The translations under genes were made by a program, and so were the position numbers. The notes below the pieces were generated by a model. That model was not told where the DNA came from, did not search any database, and saw nothing but the letters and a program-made list of their open reading frames with translations. Below, piece by piece: positions 10,561 through 23,860 of a DNA stretch of 64,000 nt. Position 1 is the stretch's first letter. Each line of letters opens with the position of its first letter. The stretch is from Acanthosepion esculentum (taxonomy: Eukaryota; Mollusca; Cephalopoda; Sepiida; Sepiidae), in NCBI GenBank assembly GCA_964036315.1, contig OZ038485.1:75443460-75507459 (forward strand), written 5' to 3'.

Positions 10561-13500
10561 TCAGCAGCAACATAAGACAGAGGAAAAGAAAGAAAGAAAA
10601 AAGGTATAATAAAACAGAAAGTGAAAGAAAGGAAATTTGAAGGGAGGAAGAAGACAAATAAACGGTTGATAAAGAGAGAGATAGAAAGATGGGAAATAGC
10701 AAATATAGATACTAGCGGATGTAAACTACTACACTGTTTTAGATGCATAAATGTACGATTATGAATATTGCACGTGTATGAATATGTGTGATTTTCCTTT
10801 GTTGTTATGAGGGTGTGTTATGCGTGTATACACAGTAAAATTTGTTTAAGTGCGTAATTCATATTTTCACTGTGTAGCTGTGGTTTGAGTATGAAATGAA
10901 ATTGGCATCATCTTTAGATGTTGACTGTTTTTAGTCTGTATATGCAGGCACTTAAATAGACATACGTGCAAAGTTTATACTCCAGTACGCTTTAGGGTGT
11001 AAAAAGGAAGGATAATTTAAAAAATGAAATGATGTTTCAACGTTTTTATGCACATGTCATAATGTTATTGTTAATGCTAAAAAAATATTTATTAAAATTA
11101 TTGATGCCTCTTCAAGGCAAATAAGTGCCTATGTTGTTGAATCACTCATTGCAGCTAATGCACCTTTGTATATGTAAATCAGCTGCTTAACTGGTGGTAA
11201 GCTAAGAAGGATTCTTACTGACTGACATGAATGATTGAAAGTGAAATACAAAGAAAGTGTCACACTTACAGACTACTACTACTGGATTTTTGTATTTCTT
11301 TCACACATAGACGTCGTAATTTAAATGAGGAAATATTTTACAGTGACATGCGATTTTGTTCAAAACCAGTATTAAATACGATTTTACATGACAACATATA
11401 ACAAGAGCAGGCATGAAATACGTTTTAGTTTTCAATGTTGTAATGTAAAAAAAATGTATAAGTTTACTCTGCAACACATCAATACAGTAGTTTACTATTT
11501 TTCTGTATCATCTTCTTTCATACACATACAGCACACACCCATATGTAGTAACTAGAAACATCCATTGTAATTGTAATATTTTTTTTGTTTTGACATACAC
11601 ACATATTTCCATTTTTCATTCAGAATCATAAAAGAAAAGAAGTGTTGTGCTGTTCCTATGACATGGGTCTAAAAATGTTGAGAGGCTTGAAGTTTGTCCT
11701 AGATGTCAAGTTTGTAAAATTTACACTCACCTGGGTAAAAGAAAAAAAACTAGTTTCAAACAATTGACGGGTAAAATTTGCCGGAAAGGAATAATTAATT
11801 TTTTTTTTTGTTTATTTTAGTTTTATTTTCTCTATCAGTCAACTTCGCTCTTCTTAAAAATCTCTAACAGTAAGGAAATGTGCATACAACTATACTGTTA
11901 CAACATTCTATCCTGGGAAAATTTTAGTCTACATGTGGGATACCTCTTGCTTCTTGCATGGGAGTTTCGTTTTTTTAACAGTATCATATAGAGGGCACCT
12001 CGTGGTAATAGCGAGTTAGTTTAATTAATTGATCTACTGGTAGTGAATTTGATCCTTGTTAGCCTTATGCCAAACGTACAACTCCGCATAAAGACGTGAT
12101 TTATTACATAGTGTGACTGAGGTATACATTTTTTTTGCGTACGTACATTACTAATTCTTTTATCATATGCAACTCTAGCATAAATTAACAAACTTGCTAA
12201 AAACGTAAAAAGCGAAATGTCTTCTTGTGACATTTAAGTTAAAAAACTAAAGCGAAAGGAAGAAACTTCTGAAGAAGAGACTTTTATTTTATTTACAAAC
12301 ACATTTTTAAAAAAAAAATAGTTCTTTCTGCTTTGATCACTGTCAAAATGGTTTTCAGTTTTTTTGTGACTAAATTTCAATCACGATTTCAAACGCTTCT
12401 TGAACATTCATTTACAGACATACAGTGTTTAGAATTGAACCATTTCATTTCAAGGAATTTATTTAACTACAACAAAAATAAAATTTATGTCGTTAATAAT
12501 TCCTTCAAATAAATGTACGTATTGTTTTGTATTGTGTATTTTCTTGCTTAAACTAAACATTGAAAATAATTTTATTTTTGTTATGTTGATTACAGACAAC
12601 GAGTGGAAAAAAATGATATCATAAATGTGAAAAATGAAAATGAAAACTTGTTGCAGATTGTCTGTCTGTATGTTGAATCTTCGTGTCATCTTCCCTACCT
12701 AACTCATAGTCATAACAAAAGGATGTTCGGTGGGAGGGGAGACGATTTCCACAGAATTCTTATTTTTGTGCAAAGACTAAGAAGTGCATTAAATTATCAC
12801 ATTTTTTTCTTTTGTTTTAAATATTACCTAAGTTTAGAAATAAAAGTACGTCTAAAACACGAATCAAATCCTTTGAAATCATAAGTTGTGAAAATAGATT
12901 GGAAAAAAGAAAGATAATTCCAGTGATTTATTGCCTATAACAAAACAACGGATATGATATTTAATTTTCAAAGAGGGATATACAAACTTATTTGTAAATT
13001 TGTTCATATATGATTACTTATTTGTGTGTAAGCAACAGTAAATTAATAATGGTTTTGGGTGTTCCATCCTGGTAAAATGTAAACTGGCATCTTCATTCTT
13101 TAATCTTTATCTATGTTTCTGTTCAATAGGTAATTTAGTTCAGCCAAAACACAGATCACTATAGCTAACACCAAATGAATACTTTATGAGTCATCTCATT
13201 TTTAATCATTTCCTTCAACTATCACAATTCCAAACAAATTCACATACAGTACAAATTTTTGGCAATAGTTAATTTTATTTGGTTTGGTTACAAAACAAAT
13301 ACTTTTTTTAAGTACAGATACAAAATAATCATCTAGTTCAAGTTTCTTTTAGTTTTAAATCTCACAAAAATTGATCAAGTGATTTTATTTTTGTGTCTGT
13401 GTGCTAACTTTACTGTTTTTGCTTTTACTTAAGAAATATAAGTCAATCAGAAGGGAAAAGGGCTTTGTTAAGTTGTTCCTTTAGCAAAATAATCTGAAAA

Positions 13501-13610
13501 AAGTCAACTTTGCTTTGAAACCACAAAATTCAGATCATAGGCTTGAACATGTGTGAACAGACATCATTTTTTGACCTTTCCCTCTACTTGTCTGTCTTTC
13601 CAACAATAAT
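10561..13610. other. Non-coding block, possible upstream intron of the exon
   Basis: No gene supported. It opens with the purine-rich tract that is the minus-strand pyrimidine tract of the predicted exon. The remainder is AT-rich, with CpG still raised up to about 12.9 kb and then falling sharply. Small open frames at 12.0-12.9 kb on both strands have no domain character and overlap each other. Confidence 0.5.
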
Positions 13611-13611
13611 T

Positions 13612-13866
13612 TTTTCCAGAGGAATTGCAGTAGAGAATCTTTCTCTAAAATGCCATGTCACTTCAGGTTCTAGGCAATCATAGCTCTACAAAGATTTCTT
13701 TGTCTTTATTATTTATGAATTTTCATGCCTTCTTGGGAAAGGTATTGGAGTGGTTTATCATTGCTTTCTCCATAGTTTGGATTTCAGAGTCTTCTTTTTC
13801 TTAGACTGATTGCCACTTAAGGCTAGAAAGCCTAATATGTCTTATTTAAACTCAGAGAATATGTAT
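13612..13866 (-). repeat. SINE copy, distal body
   Basis: The minus strand carries the SINE body with the blocks GGCAATCAGTCTAAGA, ATGGAGAAAGCAATG and CCACTCCAATACCTTTCC, then CATGAAAATTCATAAATAAT, and ends in CTGAAGTGACATGGCATTTT. These blocks occur in the same order in the copies at 15.9, 26.2 and 45.2 kb. The tRNA-like head is missing or too decayed to see. Confidence 0.7.
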
Positions 13867-14603
13867 GCCAGGAGGCAATATTTATTCAACATATTTCGCA
13901 TACTCTTTCCATTATTTTTTTGTTTATTTTTTATGCAATAAAGCATGATTAAAAATTAAATTTTAAGAAAAAATATTTTTGTATGATAACATTCATGTCA
14001 TGGTGATAATACTAAAATGATGTTTCAATATAAACTTAAACAAGAGTTAATGTATTTCTGAAAACGATGTGAAGAAACAAATATTAACACTGTTATTTAT
14101 GATTTATGAAAAAGTGAACAGTGATTACCATGAATTTTAGTTACCGTTATCATTTTTATTAATCTTAAAATTGACTAATGGCCAACAGTTTTGGAGAAAT
14201 ACACATATGTGTATTATTGGGTTTGCCTAAAATACATTTAACTGATGTTTCTCAGTTTAACTAAGACATTTGAGAAAATAGCATATGTTGATGTAAAATA
14301 AAAACGGTCCAAGACATCTTAGTTTTCTCATCATCAGAGTGCTGATAAATAAAAATTCAAATTCATCTTCACTTATTTGATTCTTATCAAATGATTACTG
14401 AAAGACCTGGATAAACTCTTCATTATGATGCAAAACTATATTAAGCTCACTGTAATTTAACATTACAAATTCATGCCAGTACAGTTGGTTGGCTATACTC
14501 CTACAATATGCTGAGTCAGAGTCCCAATTCAGTCATGCTTTTAGAATCAAAATCAATACATCAGCCTATGGCCCAATCTTGGTTAAAACAATCTATGTGT
14601 ATG

Positions 14604-14668
<65 letters not shown>

Positions 14669-15904
14669 GAGGATGCATATTTTTTGACAACTACACAAAT
14701 ATGAATATCCATCAAAAATAACATTTAAATGAAATAAATTAAACAAAGATATGTGTGTGTGTGTGTGTCTTTGTTTTTGAGACTACTGAATATTCATTTT
14801 AGTAAATTTAGATAAATATCTTTAAAAGTACACAGAATTTGATTGATTATAAAAATATTTGTAGTAGAGAAATTATATTTCTCTACTACAAATATTTTTA
14901 AAGATATACACATGACAATTACTGAAAAATACAAATTCTACAAAGCCACTCTTCAAGGTACAGATTTTTTACTGTGAATGATGATTAAAAGCTTTACAAA
15001 AAATTTAAAACAAAAGTCAGCTGGAACAATATTGAGAACCCGATTTCTGACACAAACATAATTTAAAATATGGGATTAAAAGTTGAAGAAATTGGATTTA
15101 AGAGTTAGAAATTTAATGTTTAAAACTTACACCTGTATCATTATACAACAAATAAAATGAAGACACCAGCCATAATTCCTGTATTTTTTTTTATATGAAC
15201 AATTTTACTACTGTTAACTTAGATAAAAGAATTTTACTTTTCTTACTTACTCTTGGTATAATGAAAAAGAACAAAAAATGACAAATTCTACAGTCAGGCC
15301 CTAATTATTATTATTTCTAAAAGAATTATAAAAAGAAAATGAAATCCACCACTCTTCATAAATGGTATTATTTAATTACTCTTGAATAAAAATATAATTA
15401 ACTTGAGACTAAATAATGCAAGTACTCCACATTTACTTTTCATGTTACAACCCTAATTAATGTTTACCAATAATATTAACCATATGACATAAAGTATCTT
15501 AAAGGCAGTTTATCATTATTATGGATTAATATAGCTGCTGCTGCTACTACTATTACCATTTCATACTATTCACCTTTAGATAAAAAACTCTTAACTTCCT
15601 TTAAAATAAATATACAAGATTATCAGTAATTATAATAAGCATGTTATTCTACATTATGGTACCCATTTCACAGAATTAGTATGCAATTGTTGATATTGTC
15701 GATGTTAGGGTAACAGCATAAGGTCAGGTGGAATAAGTTCTCAAATCTGGTTCTTCTCACCCAATTCTTCATTAGGATTCATAGTGTTTGCATATTGTAT
15801 TTCTTAAAATAATTCACTCACTTTTCAGTATTGTAAATGGGCTTTTTGTCATTGTTGAGAAGCTGTTTGTTAGGATATGAAAGTAATGTAATGGATATTG
15901 ACAT
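13867..15904. other. AT-rich non-coding block with two microsatellites
   Basis: No gene supported. (AT)n occupies about 14609-14660 and (GT)n 14752-14768. The open frames over the AT repeat on both strands translate as Tyr-Ile runs and are artefacts. The block also contains the palindrome annotated at 14850-14900. Confidence 0.7.
14850..14900. repeat. Perfect 24-bp-arm palindrome
   Basis: Arms 14850-14873 and 14877-14900 are perfect reverse complements with a 3-base centre (TAT). The arm contains TTTGTAGTAGAGAAAT. Just outside, an ATATCTTTAAA-type stretch (about 14816) and its near complement (about 14896-14906) suggest the inverted repeat once extended further. No gene or transposase is associated. 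Confidence 0.9.
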
Positions 15905-16205
15905 AGAAAGTGAAATCAGTAAGCCAAGTTCCAATTGCCTTCCCTTTTGTACAAATGTTGCTGGGAAAGATATGAATCTGTTTCATTTCTCTCAAGCTAC
16001 GGATTAAATAGCAAGATACACATGATTTTCCAGCATTGGGTGGCAATCAGTAAGAGAAGGAACACTGAATGCCAAACCATGGAGAAAGCAATGGGAAACA
16101 ACTTCACTATCTTTCACAAGATTTCATGACAATTCACAGATAATAAAAAACAGAAGCTGTGGAAAGTCATGTTCACCTACATCTTGAAAGGACATGGCAT
16201 TTCAA
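15905..16205 (+). repeat. SINE copy, body nearly complete
   Basis: Plus-strand copy of the SINE family, in order: TGGGAAAGATATGAATC, GGATTAAATAGCA, GGGTGGCAATCAGTAAGAG, ATGGAGAAAGCAATGGGAAA, then GTGGAAAGTCATGTTCACC and GGACATGGCATTT. The small open frame across it is not a gene. The tRNA-like head is strongly decayed. Confidence 0.7.
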
Positions 16206-16837
16206 TGTTATTTATTGCAAGACTTGTGAACAACATGCAATTTTGCAGGCTTTCCTCAATAATTGTATGTATTGTAGATAAATAAGCAATGAAAGTCATT
16301 TATTTTGATGTGAATAAAAATTGAAATATTTAAAAGGATGTTTTCTAGAGTTACTTTTATTTGTTATAATCAAATTAAATTGATCAGCTAAATGTTACAG
16401 TAACACTTTTTAAAAAGTCAAAAGAAAATCTGGCACCATTCTCAAGAATTGGATTCCATTTAAAGGCTTTGATAGTTTCTTGAATGGAAGCATTAAATAA
16501 TGTTTCATATTTTAGTAAACTATATTTCAAAACAAATTCATTATTAACAGGACACCCCAGAAAAGCTAAAGCAAATGTTAAATTTTTACTTCTTAAGTTT
16601 GTAAAAGGAAATACATTCTAATATAGTTTAGCAGATACAAAACATTTGTTATACAATAGAAAGGCAAATTGATTCTCTATTTCCATGTGATACAACAGAG
16701 AAAAGAAAAATGACTATTTCCAGAGTTCATGTCCATGCAGCCATGCAACAGAAATTAAACCGACCTGTTTCATTCATTCAGGTTTATACAAGGTTACAAT
16801 AGATGACTGTTGAGGAAATTTTTCTCCACTGAAAGCA
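16206..16837. other. Non-coding DNA beyond the hAT copy
   Basis: AT-rich sequence between a SINE copy and the point where the minus-strand hAT copy stops matching its sister at 34-37 kb. It should hold that element's 3' part, but I find no clear counterpart of the sister's 3' terminal region. One short stretch near 16805-16825 vaguely resembles sister sequence near 36645, so an internal deletion plus divergence is possible. Confidence 0.4.
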
Positions 16838-18593
16838 CGTCTTATTTCTAAAATAGCTGTTTTGAAATCTCTTATATATTTATTGACTTTAAACACACTA
16901 ATTTCTTGAAAGTGCATTTGGTTGTAAATTACTTCACCATGTGGCATAATCTAATGAAAAAGCTCTAACCAAGACATGAAATTATCATGATTCAGCTATT
17001 GTAAAATTACTGTTGCTTCTGCGATTATTTGATCTGCCTTTAATGTTGACTGAATTTCAGTAATCAGTTTTTTAAAAGAAGAAAAATTTCATGAACTCTG
17101 TTGAAATGTCCATATGTTAAACTTACACCTTAAATTATGAATGTGGAATGCATCCATATGGTTCCTGAGAATGGATACACAGTGAGTTGATCTTGAGAAG
17201 AATGTTGAAATAGCTAAAATGTTAGAGAAAAATATTCTTGCATTCCATGTAATACTTGCTGCATTTCTCAATATTAAATTAAGTGCATGAATGAAATGTG
17301 CACTACTTATAAAATGCTTTTATTTTTGCTTGAATTCAGCCTTTTTTGCTTTTCATGACATTTGCACCATCAAATGTCAGAGCTATCAGCTTTGTCCATT
17401 TCTTTGAAGGATTATGTCTAACTGTTCAAGAATACATTTTGGTATGCCATCAGCAGTTTGATTTTCTGGAATAAAGAATAAAAAAACACTCAAATATTTT
17501 TCCATTCAACATGTACAGTAGAACAATAACCATTTGAGTGTGTTCTAAAATATCTGTTGTCATCAGCCATTATGGCTAAAAATGAAGCTTCCCTAATTCC
17601 CTTATCTCGTCATGTTATATTTATAGCAGGCAGTCAAAATATCTCATTCTGAAAATTCTTAGAGACACTTTTGAAAACCATACTGTCTTCTAAGTGATTC
17701 TTCAAATCTGGATCTAAAAAATTTATCAATCCTCTAAATATACCTGGATTTATTGAATCATCTTTTTCATCATGTCCACATAAGGGATTTTCAAAGTTTC
17801 ACAAAATAAAACACAGTATTATTTTGGATAAAATTTCATAGTTCATTTTAACTTTCATATTATGCTTATTGATTGATATTGATTCACTAAGTTTCTCCTT
17901 AATATTTAGGTTTCCTCAAAGTGACAGTGAAACCACATTTTTAATATGCTTCTTTGACTTTTCATGTTCTGCAGTTTTTTCTTTCATTTTGTTTATATTT
18001 CTAAAACCGTCTTTTGTCCATATTACATCACCTCCAGACAGCAAACATGGGAGGCAAAACAATGCATTTTTCACTTTACAGTCACAGAGCCAACTTTTCC
18101 ATTGGTACCATTCAGAATTAAAGCTATGAATATACCTCATGTTGCTTATTACCTGGTTGAAATATTTAAATATCAGGTGCCGAACTGAGACTTTCACATT
18201 TTAAAATTAAGCTGCTGAACAAAACAACTGAAAAAAAAAAAAACAATGACTTAAATAAAATAGCTGGAATCATGATAGTCATCTACAGTTTATCATATTC
18301 TAGAATATAGTACACAGTTTGTAAGCACAATATGCTGCGTCAAAAATCAATATGACCTTTACACTTGCACAACATGATTGATACTGCATGAGCAACACAG
18401 TTCCATACAAGGATTTTTGTCATTTTTCATAAACAAGGGGATGGCTGCTGACATTATGCTTGTTTATATAATGTACAAGTATAAAGAAAGAATTTATGAA
18501 AAAAAAAGACTCATTATATTGCATGTTATCAATAATATCAAGTAAAAATAGGGAGTGCTGCAGTTCCCAGTGTCTGTTCATGAGTTGCCACTG
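16838..18593 (-). mobile_element. Decayed hAT transposon, ZMYM1/DUF4371 type
   Basis: Minus-strand element whose 5' terminus at 18593 reads CAGTGGCAACTCATG, matching the 5' terminus of the copy at 34250. The two copies align through the non-coding leader, the TTF-type zinc finger (17916-18197 on the minus strand, with SWLCDCKVKNALFCLPCLL and a C-terminal HEKSKKH) and the transposase core (ATGTCAT-type segments near 17340-17380, FFSRS-like region near 17190). Similarity ends at about 16838. Most of the transposase frame is interrupted, so it cannot make a functional protein. No 3' inverted repeat or target duplication was found for this copy. Confidence 0.8.
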
Positions 18594-18601
18594 AGTAATG
18601 A

Positions 18602-21600
18602 CATCAGCATATCAAGACTTTACGACTGTGAAAGGTCTTAATCCTGTATGGGAAAGGCTGCAATAAAAGTATATAAAACAGTGACAAGGAAATAGACAAT
18701 TATGACAGATCAAGAGATCTTAGAAGAATCTGGTCCCAGCCTGTTCACCTCAACCACCATATTAAATGATATATGTAAGTCATATCCAGGAATAAGAATC
18801 TGATTCAAAACCTGTAACTCCTATAAATAAAGTTGATCATAAATGAAATAAAAGCCAGTATTGAAGCTTACATAAAGATTTGGTTTCAATAATGTTTATT
18901 ACTAAAGATTAGGCTGTAAATGTGTCACATATGACCTTTTATCCTTTCTGTAGTGCGGTCTTCTCTGAAGATACAGGGTTTCTTTCACTACTTGTGATAT
19001 TTGTTGCCAATACCAATTTAAGGAGATTATATATACCAAAAATATTACTCATTAAGACTGACATTTTTAGATCAGGTAGAAGGAACAAATTTGGAAGTTT
19101 TGCATGGGAATCATTCTTTTACTTTGGTGATTTAAAATTCAGCGAGGACCTTAAAAAAATTGAAAGTTATTTCAGTGGTAAGTATTGGCATTTGATGCTC
19201 TTTACTGATCCATTTCCTCTGACCTAGTGTTATTTATAAAAATGTTATATCAAAGATTTAAATGGTAAGGGTCCTATGCAACTAATTAAGGCTAATGTTG
19301 TTGGGCAATCACTTTGTTGCACTTTGGTAGTGGAGAAAAATGAATGTAAGAATTCTTGCTAGCAAGAAGTTTTTACTCACATGGGAATGGCAAGAGGTGT
19401 TGGATGAGTAATTTAATGCTAGCATATTTAAATGGTATTTGCCCACCTCTGCATCATACTAACATTATGAAATTGTAATAACTACTGTAGTTTATGATTT
19501 TTCTTAACCTCTAAATTTTTATTGGAACTTTTCATCAGAGTCCAATTAGATTTGTGGTAGTCTGTATCTATATGGAGCAAAGTGTGACACTTCTATCCCT
19601 TTTATTAGTAATCAAAATGACAGTGTAGATAAGGAAACATAAAAGGCAATATAAATAATATTGGTTACTCAGGTGGGCATCAGAAGATCTTCTTTAAGCA
19701 CCAGCTTAGAATTAGGATCATATATGAGAAGAATAGGTTACCACAGTCTGATACAATGAAAAGAATATGCTACATAAATTGGTTTGACCTTGAGTATCAT
19801 TTCGGGTTAGGTCAGGACTCCACTATATACTGACTCTCATTAGTCATTACTTACACAGTAAGTAGTTTTAGACTTCCTGGTTAAAAGAGTGAATACTCAT
19901 CTAGTAGTCATATCCAGTATATTTGCTTACTCCTTTATCCCAGGTTAGATGATAGCCATCTTGTTTTGTTGGTAAGTATCCTTGACACCAAATGAAAAAT
20001 ATGTCTGATGCCATTTTTATTAAAGAAAACAAGAAAATCTAATGTATTGGGTAACCGAAAGAAATGGTACAGCATGAAAATTCTATTAATTTTTTATAGT
20101 TTCTCTTTTTTATATAAACATTAGTATATATTTTGTAGAAATTAATTAGAAAACATATTATTTTGATGTCTGAATTGAAAAAGTGAATTTTAGATGTTTT
20201 CAAATATTTGTGAAGATTTTCAAGGTGAATGGGTTAGCGAATGAGCTTTAGTAGAACATGAAAAGACTATTGTCTTAAGAAATAGTGTGAAATTCAACAA
20301 TTCCTTTCTTTCTGCTTTCTGATCAGTGTCAACAAATTATTTCACATTTAACCTACTGGATTTCTATGAAGAAACCAATCAGAACCTAAACTTGAAAACT
20401 TTCACTTGATTAAGCCATCATATTCTCAACTATTATAGCCAACCATCTAATTGGCTTTCATCTTGATGCACACATTAAAAGCAAACAGAAAGTGAAAGTA
20501 AAATTGAAACAAGAAATGTGTATGTTTGGAAATTTATACACATAAATACATAGATGTACTGTACATAAACACATCAAAAAGAGACTGTTTGGTTTAGTAG
20601 CCATAATTTGAGTAAGTTTGAGATCATTACACAACACCTAAATTGTGTATGCATGAATATTTGTCTGGTGAAAGGGAAAGGAAGTGAGAATGGATGTATA
20701 CATGTGTTCAGGAATATGTCAACAAAATGTTTTTAAGATACATGCACAAAAAGAGAAATTGAAGGAGTAGTAATGAAGTGAAGTCGAAGAAAGTGCAAAG
20801 TTTTCAAGGAAAGTAAAGAAAGAAACAAATTAATACATTTAAAAGAAGAATTCATACTCCAGTCTCAAAAAGCTGGAGTGGTGGCATGAAGAATTAATTT
20901 ATGAAGAGAAAATTGTTGTTGAGTTAAAAAGGAACAAGAAACGCAAAGAGAAGGAAGAATGTTGGTGAATTATTCTTATGAACTTAATTGTTGCAGTTAC
21001 TAGGACACAAGTAAAATCAAGTCAATCAAATTTAGAATGGATTATTTGATGTGTAGGAATCTAATTTCTTCTCTACCCAATGTACGAAGCTAATCCATTT
21101 CTCTTGCTTATTCTTGCTTCGATTCCCTTTTCTTGTGGCTTTTAATAGGGTTCTTCGTAAGTAGTAATAAACCGTAGCAGCAGCAGTTGTGATGGTAGCA
21201 GTAGCAGTAATAGCGATGGTCGTAGTAGAGTTAAGGGAAGGGAAGGGAAGGGAAGCAGTAGTTATAGTAAGTGATAACAAGGAATACTACTACTATTAAA
21301 GATCGTCTTATTATTAAGTAATAACTTTTATCCAGACCTTGCTCACACTTTATTGCTCTACTTTTTACAGGTGAGTGGCCTATATATATATATATATATA
21401 TATAAAGATATGTAACGCTGTCTTGATATGTGTAAAGCTCACTGCTGTGCAAATTTTTCCAATCATACATCAAAAAGGAAGAAGAAAAACAGAACATCTT
21501 TTACATAGAATGGTCCAATATATCTGTGACACGTTAGGTGGGATTTTATTTTAGGAACATAGAAATAAATGTGCTGACCAGACAGTGATTGGTATTATGA

Positions 21601-23860
21601 GGGAAAAAAAGAGAAAAATATTATCCTTGTCACAAATATGAAGGTTTCAAACTAGACTTCATTTTAACAAGGAGAGTGTTTGAAACATGATGATATGACA
21701 CTTTAAACAGCTGCTAAAAAGGTTATCGTAGATGATGCTTCGTTTCCAACAACACCGAAACTCTCCCAGTCCCAAATAAACCTCTTCGGGGTATAGCCTT
21801 TTTCATATTCTCCTATCTATTTGGACGATAGCATGTAATTTAATTTTTTATCTGATACTTCTTTCTTTTTTGAAAGAATAAATAAACAAATGGATACTTA
21901 GTTTGACCACTTAAATTTTACATTCATATTTTCTTGAAAAAATAAATCTATTTTTCTTTTTGTTTTACTTTTACTTGTCAACTAGTGTTTCATTTCAGTG
22001 AAAAAGTGTGTTGTTATGGTGGAAGCTTAAAATTTAAAATTAATAAATACCTGGATTGTAAGATGATGAAAAAAAAACAAAAAAAAACAGCCAAACCAAA
22101 CGAAAACAATGTTTTATAGCTGTTACACACAGTTACAGTTTTCTTTCTTTTTCTTTTGTTTTGTTTTTTGTTTTTTTACCACCAATATGCTTATTTTCAT
22201 GAATTATCATAACAACACATCTCCACCTCCACGTTTCTAACAACAATTAAGAAGATGATGATGATGATGATGATGATCCAACTTCATATGAAGTACAAAA
22301 GATTGTATTCATGATCATGAGTACTTAGAAAAACTCATTCAATAACACATTATGCTCGGTAACTTCAAAAGAGACATCTCTTCTTCAGTTACCTTTTTAA
22401 GTCCCATGTGAAAGACTTATGGTTTGCCTCAAACAGCAAATCAAAGTAAATAAACATTAAAATAATAATAATTATTATTTTTTTTAATTATTTTTTGTTA
22501 TTTAATGACCATTTTTTAAATAAAAATCGAAACAAATAACAAGAATTTTCTTTTATTTTCTTAAAAATATCTGCGATTAAAAAAATAATGGTCTACTTAC
22601 TTAATTCAAATCTTAGCCTTACCTTTGTTAACCAAATTTTAACAGCACACTTTTTTATCCTAACCAAAATGATCTTACTTTAACATGCTGTAGTTGTCGA
22701 ATGAATGTATGCAACGCGTCAGTCTATGATAACAATCAATGCCTAAAAAGTAAAAATGAATGCAAATAAAAAAGAAAAGAAAAGAAGAGCACGTGTAATA
22801 TACGTTTTGGACGCATTTCCTAAAATCTGGTGATTTTTAAAGCATTTTTTTCTTTACCTTCTGTGACACTGACTGAATGAAAAGAAAATTATCATGAATC
22901 ATGAGATAGTTTTTTACGTTTCTTTAGAAATGAAAACTGTACTAAATGCTTTTACTTTTTGTCTCGTGTAATTTTGAAAACGTAATCAATGAAAAAAAAG
23001 CTACTGAAAAAATAGTTCTTTGAAATTTGCCCCCTATGCCGGCATCTACGAAAATTTACACGTGTTACTAGTTACTTCCTAGGTTCATGAAATCAAGCCA
23101 AATATTTTCAAAGAAAATTTGGGCATCTTATATAACATGTGAGATGTGCAACCGTAACCTAATCCAGTGATCTGCTGGGTAACCTATGATCCCACACCCC
23201 ACATTCCCACTAACTTCCACAATTATACCCACAAACCCGGTTTCAGGAAATTGTATTAAAATTCATATATCAAACCATGTTCTAAGTCAATATACATATG
23301 TAAAAAAAGCATGTATAGCTCTAAATGTACATATGTAAGTTGGTGAATATATTAAGGTGTGCATATGTGCATTTAGATTCAGTATGTGTTTTATGTGTAC
23401 CTGAATACTAATTTAGTGACCAATGGGACCGGGAAACTTAAGATTTTAAAATTTTATTACACTACAAGTTTTATAAACCCCAATAAAAGGAATCACCAAG
23501 AAGTTAAAATAGTCTTAAACTTAGTAACATAATCTTTTATTCTTTTAGGATAAACCACAATGTCTTCATGTCAAGACTTGAAAGTCAATATTGTACATAT
23601 GAATAGATACAAATAACATTTCAGCTTCAAATTTTTCTAATATGCACAAATATTTTGCAGAAATAAAAAATCAAATAAACAGAAATTCACTCAGCTCACT
23701 CATTTTTTTCTTTTTAATTAACCAGAATCTGACTTCTCTTTTAGTGAAAATGTTAATCATCAATGACTACTGATGAACATTAAGGATGGTAAATCAGACA
23801 ACAGTTTAGGAAGAGACTAATAATTTATTTTAATCAATTGTATGATGGTAATGGTGAAAT
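18602..23860. other. Non-coding block with minor repeats
   Basis: No gene supported. About 18945-19020 is loosely repeated at about 32395-32470 (shared blocks TCTTCTCT and TTTCACTACTTGTG), an unclassified interspersed repeat; the small open frame at 18922-19227 lies over it. Imperfect GTAGCA/GGGAA repeats lie at about 21170-21260, (TA)n at 21381-21404, A-rich and T-rich tracts at about 22065-22180 and (GAT)n at 22254-22277. Confidence 0.55.

Noticed and set aside
14320..14350. Minus-strand CTGATGATGAGAAAAC
   Set aside because: Core-like boxes but no room for a stem II; likely part of a repeat tail.
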